Shown here: positions 39,840-50,514 of the stretch, piece after piece
Layout of the letters: each line of letters opens with the position of its first letter
Position numbering within the stretch: position 1 is the stretch's first letter
Made by a program: the position numbers and the translations under genes
The notes under the pieces: generated by a model
Seen by the model: the letters and a program-made list of their open reading frames with translations, nothing else
Told to the model about the DNA's origin: nothing
The model's database searches: none
Origin: Membranipora membranacea
Lineage: Eukaryota; Bryozoa; Gymnolaemata; Cheilostomatida; Membraniporidae
Length of the DNA: 64,000 nucleotides
NCBI GenBank assembly: GCA_914767715.1
Contig: OU612065.1
Location: 38,812,001 to 38,876,000 of the forward strand
Direction: 5' to 3'

Positions 39840-41956
39840 TTTTTATACTGACTTGCAGATTTAACAATAGGGTTCCTGATATTGATTGATTGTAAACTTG
39901 ATCAGCTAATGGCATGGCAAAGCTCTTTTAAAAACACAACCATACCATTAGCCATTACCAAATTAAGCATCATGACTTTTCCTAATGACAATCCATTGAG
40001 ATAGCTGTATCATGTATGTATGTATGTATGTATCTATGTATGTATGTATGTATGTATGTATGTATGTATGTATGTATGTATGTATGTATGTATGTATGTA
40101 TGTATGTATGTATGTATGTATGTATGTATGTATGTATGTCCCTTCATTGATTCACGTGTGAATAATAAAAACTTTACAGCCGTACTGTCTAAAAACTGTG
40201 AAAAATATGAGCTCTTATCAAATAAAACAAAAGTTATAAAAAAGCTGTTAAAAATAAAATGACTTGATTGACTAGAAAAAGATATCTTTTAGCACTTTAG
40301 CAGCAACATGTCGGAAACAAAGCTTGCGTAAGTTGGTCCTGTGCTTAAGTGTTCGGTACCTTCCTGACGAATATGGCTGACCGCAGCCTCTTGCAATACT
40401 TTATTCAAACACAAGAACTCAAATACTAGAAAGCTGAGTTGTTTAAGTGTTATCTCTGATTTTGCTCACTGTAATAAGTCACTAATGGATTATTTGGTAA
40501 ATTTACAAAAAAAACCAATTACTCTCGCTGCCATTATTTTATGCAGACTTTGCCAAGTTAAATAGTACTCTCAATATTGAACTCAACAATTTACATCCGA
40601 CTGACTTGGCAGTTAGCCAGAATACCAAGATGTTGGAGAACTGAGTAGTATAATTTAGTATAAAGGAATAAGTGGAGGGGGGGAGTGGTTGAAAAATAGC
40701 TCACCTATATCGGGGTGGAAGGTGCAAAAATTACTCGTCTGAGATTTTTGGAGCATAACGTTTTAAAATCTTATGGCAATAGCACAAAAAATAAATAAAA
40801 ATTATCTGAGACACAGAATGCCTCACCACATCATTACCCTCAGGGTAGTCTGAGCCCCCCCCCCCGACTTTTGCCCCTCATCCGACGACCCCCCCGGGCG
40901 AGAGAAAGTCTGAGAACAATGCAGGATCTTGCTGGAGTTGTCTGCCCTTGAGTGTTATAAGTTAGGGGAGCACTAAAACTGCAATATCTATTGATTTCTA
41001 TTCATGCCACCGACTATATTGCTCCAGGTATGAGAGTTTTCCAGTCAGACTCTGGGAAAAGTAGCCTCATGTTTGGGAAATACCCATGAGCAGAGATATT
41101 CACTGCCAAGTAGTGAAGAAAATGTCAGCCAGAATTTCTTTCATTTTAAATAAGGGCGGTCATTCATGACATTGACAATAGGTCATACAATGTGTATTAT
41201 TGGACCCTAGGCTATATGAAGTAAGATTAATGTAGAAGTAATGAGAGGAAAAATCCAAGCATATCCTGCAAAGTGCATAGACTACCCTCAGGGTGTGGTG
41301 AGTATGATTTGGTTATTATATTTATATCTTGTACATGCACTAGAAAAGTGTAAAGTCATTGCGTAGGATTGCAGGAGGGGAGGGGGACACTAAATCAATC
41401 ATTTGCCTTTGGTTGTGTCCGCTTCCAGCTGACAATATTATATATGGTTTCGATAAGCTATCTGGCCACCATTTTGTGGGGCCTGTGTAGCTAAATGGTG
41501 GTTAAACCTGAACCAACTGTATTGATAGGTTTCAATTTGCCAAGTTTTGATTGTCTTGCTGAGGCTAACTAAACGATTGGGAAAATCTTAAATATCCTGA
41601 GAACCCATGATAAGATAAAGGGCTTGATTGACGGTTCCACAGGTTTCTACACATAATATTGTGATTTCATAATACTTTGGTTAAAAATAAGGCTGCTTCA
41701 AAAAGACAAAATAAAACACCTACACCTGTTGTGTTATTTTCATTAATCTTTCCTCTATTTTGTGGGAGGCTTGAGTTACTTTGGGTACCAGTGGTCCTTT
41801 GCCAGCAACTTCTCTAACACATGATAATGGAGAAATTTCAGAGGCAGTACCTCCTACTCTTGAGTGTATTTGATTCTGAATGCAATTTGGTACTTTCACT
41901 TTTTTATCCTGTATGTTATGTTACAAATTTTATTTTTCTCTGTTCAATCTATTTAG
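39840..41956. other. unit B intergenic segment
   Basis: Near-copy of 34756-36391 except for the expanded microsatellite and about 410 extra bases (about 40878-41287) absent from unit A. The extra piece has no coding frame; it is bounded by copies of CTACCCTCAGGGT-like sequence. The GPCR2 promoter is expected just above 39839. Confidence 0.7.
40013..40139. repeat. (TATG)n microsatellite
   Basis: About 31 tetranucleotide units with one interruption (TATC at about 40031). The equivalent place in unit A (34922-34943) has only about five units, so the array grew after the duplication. An apparent MYVC-repeat ORF is only a translation of the microsatellite. Confidence 0.97.
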
Positions 41957-42091
41957 TAAAAATTTGATGGGATGAGGAAATTGCTGTCTTCAATCTACAG
42001 AAAACTTGATCAGCTTGTATATGAAGATGGACTCTGCCAAGCTGTCAAAAGTTTGTTTGTCAAACAGTTCCGGAAGTATGTGAGGCCCTGA
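41957..42091 (+). pseudogene. dead copy 2 of the last GXYLT exon
   Basis: Nearly identical to 36392-36526, including the TAA first codon, with a further Arg-to-Leu change (GGACTCTGC). The shared lesion shows that the exon was already dead when unit A was duplicated to give unit B. Confidence 0.9.
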
Positions 42092-42491
42092 CGCAAAACA
42101 TGCTGTAGCAGCTTATATATATACTTGTATTGTCAATCTACAATCATCTTTTTGAATGTATTTCATGCAGTGACAGAACAATTGATTGAAAAATAAGGAA
42201 AAGCAGGGAGGCAAAGAAAAAAAATACACTAGATATAGAAATTAACAAGTTTTGAAATGTTTTGATATTAGTTGTTTAAAATGACTAAGTTTGGTTGATG
42301 AGCGTATTGTATTGGTGTCACAAACCCATCTTTACGATTTTGTGGTGACTGTGTTTTATGGTACATTGAGTCATACACATACATACCAATGACTATATAC
42401 TGTGAATATTTATATTTTGATAAACCATATTTTGTGACCTTTGCTGTAACGTTATGTAACTGGATCTGGTTGGAAGATTTTGTGTGATAGC

Positions 42492-42603
42492 TAGTCTAAG
42501 TGCTCAGACTCCAAGGCGCAGGGAGTTACTTGCGCACACTATCAGGAGTTTGATAGTGTGCGCAAGTAACTCCCTGCGCCTTGGAGTCTGAGCACTTAGA
42601 CTA
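42492..42603. mobile_element. perfect 112-bp hairpin element with 9-bp target duplication
   Basis: Two identical 52-base arms (from TAGTCTAAGTGCTCAGACTC) flank an 8-base loop (AGGAGTTT). TGTGATAGC occurs immediately before (42483-42491) and after (42604-42612). A 9-base target duplication with long terminal inverted repeats is typical of Mutator-like elements. No coding capacity. It sits at the junction between unit B and the GPCR3 fragment. Confidence 0.93.
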
Positions 42604-42873
42604 TGTGATAGCCTCTCGTTTCTTTAACTGGTACAGAATCAGTAAGTGGACTACGTTAACGATAATCATGATGAGCCGGTATACACCATTTGTCAAGTCT
42701 CTTATGCATTCTATATCAGTATTGGCTGAAGGGGTGACTGTTGTGTTGCTTGGCTTCAAAGTCGATATGTTTTTCCAAACACTGAAATTATCCGTCAAAG
42801 ATGCCATTGCCGTTTCTTGGTGTAAAGTGCTTTCTGCCTGCGTGGTAATGGTTGCCCAAATTACTATCAGCAA
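42604..42873 (-). pseudogene. truncated GPCR copy 3
   Basis: The first about 85 codons match the N-terminus and TM1 of GPCR1 and GPCR2 (MASLTDNFSVWKNIS, GVYRLIMIIVN). The frame then leaves the family at KKREAIT and stops. Everything from TM2 onwards is missing. The upstream flank (42874-43130) still matches the other units. More diverged than GPCR2, so an older copy. Confidence 0.92.
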
Positions 42874-43129
42874 CTTTTATACTGACTTGATAAATTTAAC
42901 AATAGGGTCCCTGATATTGATCAATTTGATTAGCTAATGGCAAAGCTAATGTCAAAAACACAGCCATTACCATAATAAGCAAAATAACTTTTCCTAATGA
43001 CAAACCATTGAGTTTGCTGTATTATGGCTTTATATGACTGACCGAAGCCTCTTGCAATATTTTGTTTTAAACACACAAAAAAAAAAATTTAGTTGATTGA
43101 GTTTTCCGTTTTGACTCTCTGTAATAAGC

Positions 43130-44540
43130 CGGGTTCTTGAAAAAGCAGAAAGGCGGAATATCTGTTTCATAGGGGAAAATTGTTTTCCGCTATTGCGAAA
43201 AGGGGGGAAATCATTTTCCGCCATATCGAAAAGGCGGAAAATCGTTTTCCGTCATTTCGTAAAGGCGGAAAATCGTTTTTTGCTATTTTGAAAAGGCGGA
43301 AAATTGTTTTTCACCTTGAATTTGATTGAAATAACTACTGGAAAGACATTTAGACATCACCACTGTAGTTTTTCACACTGATTTTGATGATGATGATTTA
43401 AAAAACTATCGGAAACAGATATAGACATCACCACTGATCATCTGAGTGTTTTTGGTAAAAACTATTATTATTATATATATTCCCCATAATTTTTTTTTTT
43501 TCGATTCACAATTTCTCATTCTTAACATAATATTGCAACAGGAATTGGATTTTTATAGCTTCTGATTCGGAATAGATTATTTGTCATACAAAGTTACACT
43601 GTAATAATAGTTATAGTTAATAGTTTGAGTACTAGGTTTTTTAGTTGAAAGCATGAGAGGCATTCAGGGTTGTTTGTAAAATCAATCAGCAGATATTATC
43701 TTTTGTTGAGACTGGATCAAGTAGGCAATTTGCATTCCAATGGTACTACAATATCATTTTTATTTTCCTGTAAGGCCAGTAACTTTTACAACATTCAACA
43801 TTCACCTCGCAATTGTGGCGGATCTGCTGGAGACGTTCTTCTCTTGCTTACTCAGCCATCAATATAATCCAATAGAGCCAGAATCATAACCAATGCAAAG
43901 TGATCACTGATTCTGGCTCAATGTCAGGATCATGTCATGTGTTTTCTTATGCAATAATATATTACTATCATGCTTTCATCACAAAAAAAACCCATTACCC
44001 AAATAACTATTACAGTGTAACATCATGTAACATTGTATGAATCAGAATCTTTAAATAAGAATACCCCAAATTAGGCAAAATTTGCTCCGTTTTTTTCAAA
44101 TAATATTACCAAAAAACTAATATGATGCAGTGCAGTAGAATAACTTTTTTAATCATCATCATCAAAATCAGGGTGAAAAACAACTTTCCGCCTTTTTGAA
44201 AAAGCGGAAAACAAATTTCCGCCTTTTCCAAAAACAAAAAACCCTGAAATCCAGGCTGTCAAAGATAAGGATGATATCTTAATGGGTTATAGTTCATTTT
44301 CTATGCGTTGAGATCAATTTTTAAGGCAAAAAATGTTTTCCGTTTTTTCCAAGAAATATCTACCAAAAACACTAATATGATACAGTGGTGATGTCTAAAT
44401 ATCTTTCCATTAATTATTTCAATCATCGTCATCAAATTCAAGGTGAAAAACAATTTTCCGCCTTTCCGAAATAGCAAAAAATGATTTTCCACCTTTTCAA
44501 AATGGGGAAAATGATTTTCCGCTACAAATAATAAGCCCTG
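43130..44540. mobile_element. foldback element with GGCGGAAAA subterminal repeats
   Basis: The left arm (43130-43320) has about six degenerate copies of AAAGGCGGAAAATCGTTTTCCG. The right arm (44155-44540) holds the complementary form. Adjacent blocks with CTTGAATTTGAT.. and ..ATCACCACTG are mirrored as well. It interrupts the upstream flank of GPCR copy 3, which resumes at about 44780. No transposase frame is present. The centre (43450-44150) is AT-rich, non-coding DNA. Confidence 0.8.
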
Positions 44541-44779
44541 TTTATGACAAAACAGAGGGTGGGCTGCCCCTAAAGAGGGACGCAAGTTGCCCGGAGTCCT
44601 CGTACTGAGAGTGTGATACATCCTAGTAAACTAGAGTGCATCTTAGAGGTTAGGCCATGGTGGACCTCCTAATCATAAGTGTGCAGCAAGCTGCCAGAAA
44701 CTGAAACAGGCACTAATCAGCCATTGGCAGTGACACTTTGATCTTAGACAATAGGCCGAGAAGCTACGAATGATAAGTA

Positions 44780-45290
44780 ATAAGCAACTTATTTTATAAA
44801 TTTATTAAGAAACCATTAATTTACTCTCCCTACCAAAATTTGCAAAACTCTATGCAGGTGTTGCTTAGTTAGATAATACTTTCAATATTGAACTCAACAA
44901 TTTACAGCCAACAGTTGGCAGTGAGCCAGAGGACCACGATAGCTGGAGAGCTGAGTAGTATAAAGAGATAAGGGGTGGGGTGGGGATGGAAAAATATCTA
45001 ATCTATATCTGGATGGAGGGCGCGAGTATTACTTAGCTGTAACATTTGAAAGAAACATCTTTAAATGTTAGGGCAATAAGACATAAGAAATTATCTGAGA
45101 GTATATTCATATCTTCCATTAATACTAAAATTATCTGAGACAGAGAATGTGTCATCACATCATTATCCTCTGTGAGTATGATTTGGTTATGATTTATATC
45201 TTGTACACACACTAGACAAAGTGGATTATCATTTTGTGGGATTGCAGGTGATTATATGATTGTTGAGGGGACAGTATATCTTTTATAATC
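44780..45290. repeat. decayed remainder of unit C
   Basis: It matches the unit A stretch at about 35270-35780: AATAAGT..ACTCTC, CTTTCAATATTGAACTCAAC, GAGAACTGAGTAGTATAA and the TATCTTGTACA..CACTAG block, with many substitutions. This shows that the third duplication unit once extended this far. Confidence 0.75.
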
Positions 45291-46648
45291 GATGACTGTA
45301 TATATATATAAACATTCTTGGTTCCATGTTTCAATGAATATTTCTGACAGCCCTGGGAGAACATGTATTTCTTTATCTGCATTCCCGTTCAAAGAGTCTT
45401 CCTATAAACTTTATTGTCACTTTTTTATCAGGCATTATAGATAGTATTTAGACTGATTTAAATTCCCTACACAGATGATAATGTATGATTAGATGAGCTT
45501 CATTATTGAGGCTTTATGGGGGGGGGGTATGGGGGGCCTCCCCCAGAAAATGTTCAAAAATCAGCCATTTCTATGAAGTAAATTGACATAAAATTGGCCC
45601 CAGGATTTTAGTGTAACAGAGAGGGACATCATCATATGCCTACTGTGATTGATACTAAGAATTGAAAAAAAATCTTGAATAACCTGCTTAACAGTTAATA
45701 AAATATGTGATATTTTCCATGAATGGATTTAATAATAGTCATAATCGTTTATCAGTGAGCAATTTGTCATCAAAATTCTGATTCTATTTACCACCACAGA
45801 GAAGGCTTTTGGGTTGAGATACCTTTGACTATGCTCAGTCGCTCTCTGCAACCAATTTAGACCGTGCAATGTTCCGAGGCTTTTTGTTCAAGCTTGGCCC
45901 AAAGGTATATGTTTTGAGGTGGGCCATGGCGCGGCAGTTTAGCTCGCATTATTCAGTTTTAGTTATATTGATGAACTATAAACCTCATAACAAGCAGAAA
46001 ATTGCCATTTAAAACAACCCACCAGTTCTATTGCTTCATAATCCCTATGTATAACACAAGGGGCCTCCATGAGCACCTGTTATATTGGCAAACATGAATA
46101 TAGTCAAAGTGTATTCATAACACTTAGGCAATTTTAGGTTTTTTTTCCCCAAAATGACCTCATGAAAAGGTGGTAGGGCCATGGCCAACTGGCCCTACCT
46201 ATGGATACACCACTGCAATGTATGCTATATTTGTGTTGTAAACAAAGAGGTTATTATATAAGAGAAGATAACGATATAAGGGGTAATGAACGAAGGGAAA
46301 TGATACAGTTACCAATAAAAAAATTTAAAAAAGTGATGCTTTTTAAAGAAGACAACTCCTATTTCAAAGCTTCAAACAGCAGACCTAAGTTTCTTGTGGT
46401 CATAAATCTTTCTTAATGTTAACAGAGACATTCATCAGGATTTTTATGCTGTAGGAACCCTCATTTCTATCAACACTTTACTAATTTATAATCAGATTTG
46501 ACTCTATATCATAGGCAAGTCAATTTTGGAAGCTGATAATGACAAATTGTGCTGCATCCATTGAGAGGTCTAAAATCATTTTATTAGGGAGCCACCTGGT
46601 GAATTTTAAGCCTGACAATCTTATGTTCTTGAATGTACTATATGCATA
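45291..46648. other. non-coding interval, possible transposon debris
   Basis: A G tract followed by GGGGGCCTCCCCCAGAAAAT (about 45522-45550) and an end reading GGCCCTACCTATGGATACAC (about 46190) look like boundaries of an old element, but I cannot name it. The ORFs here have no recognisable domain. Confidence 0.35.
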
Positions 46649-47706
46649 CCTGGGTCCAAGTCATCGCAAGTCAAGTCAAGTCATTGTCGATGCTAAGTCA
46701 AGTCAAGTCACATTTACACCAAGTCAAGTCAAGTCAATTGGTGTCTATTTTTTCGCCATCAAGTCAAGTCAAGTCAAGTCATGATTTTTGTAAGTCAAGT
46801 CAAGGCAAAGATGGGTGACTTACAAGTCATGGCCAAGTCACGCTCATTAACCGTGAAAATCAACTCGGAATTTATTTCAATCCCGGGTGACTCCAAATCG
46901 TGGAGGAGTTAGTTAGGTCCTCAGGAGTTGCTCTACTAATCGGGATTTGCTCCCCTCCCCACAAACAAACAATACATTATGTGCAATCCATAAACTAATT
47001 TCAGTTCACGATGGGTGGTGTATGTTATGGAATTGCTTGGAAGTGAATTTCAATAAAAGAAAGTCCAGCCTTCTGCTGTTGTGAGAAGCACAAAAAGAAA
47101 AAGTGTGAAACATCCTTAGACTAGAAGGATTTCTGTCTGATGATGATGATGATGTTGATGATGATACAAGCAGTCTTCTGAATAAACCTGCACTATATGA
47201 TCAGACTATATTAATATTGCATCATGGGATACATTTTTCATTTTACTGATTACAAGACAACAAGAGAAGACAACTACTATGTAAGGCAGGAACTCTGACT
47301 ACTTACCCATAGCTGAGAAGTTGGGTTTTCTGTTTGGAGTTGGGGTTTCAGAGTTGGGGTTTCAGAGTTGGGGTTTCAGAGTTGGGGTTTCAGAGTTGGG
47401 GTTTCAGAGTTGGGGTTTCAGAGTTGGGGTTTCAGAGTTGGGGTTCTCAGTTATGATTATCCTTCCTATATCTCTTTCTACATTATGTTATAAAATTTTA
47501 CACATTGACTTATGTTGACTTTACCAAAGTCAGGACAACTCTCAAGTCAAGTCAAGTCAAAGTCAATTTTTCGTTAAGTCAAGTCAAGTGTTGTCTATTT
47601 GTTTTCGACATCAAGTCAAGTCAAGTCATAATTTTGTTAAGTCAAGTCAAGTCGTGACTTTGACTTGACTTGAAGATGACTTGACTTACCATGACTTGGA
47701 CCCAGG
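46649..47706. mobile_element. AAGTC-repeat inverted-repeat element
   Basis: It starts ACCTGGGTCCAAGTC and ends GACTTGGACCCAGGT, an exact inverted pair. Inside each end lie clusters of the pentamer AAGTC (46668-46838 and 47540-47690), and the right cluster flips to GACTT near its end. The middle is unique except for a 14-bp minisatellite. Non-coding; probably a non-autonomous DNA transposon with subterminal repeats. Confidence 0.8.
47341..47450. repeat. 14-bp minisatellite, about 8 copies
   Basis: Unit TGGGGTTTCAGAGT repeated seven times without change, with an eighth, partial copy (TGGGGTTCTCAG). Regular GGGG runs every 14 bases could permit a G-quadruplex. The ORF through it has a 14-residue repeat only because 14 is not a multiple of three. 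Confidence 0.95.
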
Positions 47707-48397
47707 TCTGCTATATCGTGTGTTTGGAAACTGTATCCTAGTTATCTGTAAATGCATGATGATATTTTACGAACACCAATCCCCATTAGATTCTTGCCAT
47801 GCAGGCATCACACAACTGCTGTTGGACTGATTCAGAATCTGTGTCACACAATCTTTAAAGGGATAAAATTAAGAGTCAGTGAAAAGATATCATCATATTT
47901 TAGTCACTGAACTCTCATCATATTGCCCTACACACAAAGTGTAATTTTCATGACTTCTAATTTATTATTTAAATAGGAAGACATTGGTGAAAGTTGTCAA
48001 AAGCGGTCACTAGTAGTCAGACACAATTAGGGCGGTAAGAAACTTAGTAATGTTATTGGCACAGTTATACTACATGTAAATCATTATTTGATTTTTTAGG
48101 CAATACCAACTGGGTTAATTTCAAGAGAAGACAAGCAAAGACTAACAGAATATTTGCGGCTTAGTATAAACATGAAAAGTAACGATCGCAAACTATCTCT
48201 TCAAAAAAGAGTGTTAATATACCAAATATCTTATGGAAGGCCAGCAATAACTTTCAAAGATAAAATATAAAAAAATTGTATCGACTTCAATCGGCACCTG
48301 TGTTTTTTTTCGTGTGCGGTTTTATCTAGTTATGAATTATGAGACAATGACTGTGATGGTGATGTTGACCCTCACTGTGATGTTTCGTAAGTTCAAT
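47707..48397. other. non-coding interval
   Basis: AT-rich DNA between the AAGTC element and the GPCR4 relic. No exon, repeat or RNA is recognisable. Confidence 0.5.
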
Positions 48398-48516
48398 TAA
48401 TTTGCACAGCTGCAGCTCTAATTTTAAGCCCTGGAGCGACCCTCTCTTCTCTCGCTAACCCTCTTATCTTTTTCAGGTACAAATTAACTTTCTGTTTACA
48501 GAGTTTTTTCATGACA
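48398..48516 (-). pseudogene. GPCR relic 4 (C-terminal tail only)
   Basis: Reading the minus strand gives LYLKKIRGLARE-ERVAPGLKIRA, matching the VYLKTMRGLFKRGERVSPGLRIRV tail of GPCR1/2, and then diverges. The seven-helix part is absent. It extends the GPCR array to at least four copies and about 15 kb. Confidence 0.75.
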
Positions 48517-50514
48517 CATTATCTAGGCAATAGGATACTGGAATCAGCGACTGAAATATATATACATCATTTTTCTTTTAATTTAATTGACAATTTCAAT
48601 CTTGATTAAAAATTTTGGTTTCTTTTTGTTTTTTTCTCAGTGGCTGATATTATAAACTATTCTCATCGAGTGAAAATTATGCGAATAAAGTAAAGAAAAA
48701 AAACATACCTAGAGTAAAAGTATTAGCAGGGGGAATAGTTTACCATCTTGCACAGGCATATAGGAGCTATATTAACTCACTCTCTCTTGAAACTAGATTG
48801 TTGAGAGAAACTGAGAATTTTGTTAATACGCTGTTAGCCCAGCCTATGCCAACTCTGATTTATTTTCCCCACCCATCAAACAGTGTCAATCACGCTGGCT
48901 ACTGTTGGCCTTGTAATTTATAAATTGGAGTTACCCCACTACTCCATTATTTCAATTGGTTATTGCACTTGGTGAACTGCAAATTAGGTCTGCCTTGTAG
49001 ACAGCTACTCAAGCTGTGCAATTTTCACATGCTTTCCGGTGTGGAAAATTTGTGAAAAAAATGTTCATAAAAACTAGCTCTTAGCCATTTCACAGTTTAA
49101 ATGAGTACTCTTCAAGTCTGTGACTACAGTATTAAGCTCTGATAATATTTGGGATAGAAGAATCACAGATCTACTGAGGTTTGTCTCTTATATGACCATT
49201 CAAACTACCTAGTCAAGTGATTTTGACTTTCAATTCAATGCTCTGGGGCCTGAAAGTGAAATGAATGAAATCCTAGTCATCATTGTGACTTGTCTCACCT
49301 GTAGTTTCACCTGTAGTCTTCCTATCACCACCATCTTGTTGTAGATTAATTCAGCAATTGGGTTTCCGTACTAGATATCCGTTCAGCAACATACATGGCA
49401 GGAGAACGGGTCTCAAGGAGTGTGTTGGCTTTTCCCATCCAGCTAATTTTTCTTTAATCCGGATTATACACTATGATGGAGTCAGTTTGATGGATGACAA
49501 CCGGAGAACTCCAAGATGAGGGATGGGTGGAGAAGTTCCGATTTTTTTTGCGCTAAAGCAGTCTCTCAGTCATCAAAATATCTAATCACAGGTGGAATTG
49601 CACTTGCTTACTATGTTCTTAATTGATGATCGCCACATCACTGACGGAGTGTAGGGAATAATAATATTGCTTAAACTGTCTATCTATTTATCATGTTGTT
49701 ACAAAAAAAGCAGGGATATGGAGATATCAAATGAGTGGGTACCTAGCCAGCCACAGGTGTGGGCTACTGGCTGGGATGGTCTTTCTTGAAGTTTTTAGAT
49801 GTTGTCACAAAAAGTTGTTTTTGGCAAGACTCGGAAGGCCTATTGCACCAAGGAATGGCACACTGCATTGTGTGCTGTCTTGAGATGTCAGGAGTTTTTG
49901 ATGTGAAGGTTGAGGAAATATCTGATGGTTGAAGCAAACTCTCAAAAATGCATTGCTCAGAAATTACTGGGACATCTTTTTCCTATGTGCACCTGTAGTG
50001 TCTCCAAGCCAAACTCCGAGATGATGAAGGAAGTGCTTGTCAAGTAGTCATATCTTGATATGTTGGGCACCATGCAGGCGGCTGTGCATCGTTTTGATTT
50101 CAGATTGTGTATGTCTAAGAGGAGTACGATATGCCTGAATAATCCTGAAAAGGTCTAACTAACTATACTATACACATACATACACTAACTATACACATCA
50201 ATCCTTGTCTTCTAAATGCTTGTGAAAAGGAGGGATTGTTCTTCTGATCAAGCCTTAATTACAGGCTTTGCCATTCAGTTATTCGCTTTTCAAGTTCCTG
50301 CGAAGGATGAACTCCGTCTTTAGGAGCAATGGTAACTGATTTCTGTACTTCCAGGATATTTGTATAATGGAGTGTGTAGGAATTGCCCACATTTTTTTGT
50401 AAAGCAAAACTTCACATTAGTCATCTGTTGTTCTTGTGACAGCAAAAAATGTTTATGTTCTTCTCTTATGTTTTAGAATTCCTTTAGTCAAGCTGTGAAA
50501 AATCAACTCCAGGT
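48517..50514. other. non-coding interval before ZNHIT2
   Basis: No exon is recognised. It must contain the ZNHIT2 promoter. Some stretches (about 49350-50350) look like decayed coding DNA but give no readable protein. Confidence 0.4.

Noticed and set aside
40020..40262. ORF with MYVC repeats
   Set aside because: It is a translation of the TATG microsatellite, with no coding signal after it.
43130..44540. Regularly spaced repeats considered as a CRISPR array
   Set aside because: The units are degenerate, inverted between the two sides and not separated by unique spacers; the host is an animal nuclear genome.
46539..46818. ORFs rich in SSQVKS
   Set aside because: They translate the AAGTC pentamer clusters of a mobile element.
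47321..47518. ORF with a repeated Gly/Val/Ser/Leu/Trp motif
   Set aside because: The 14-residue periodicity follows from a 14-base minisatellite read through three frames; no splice or start context.
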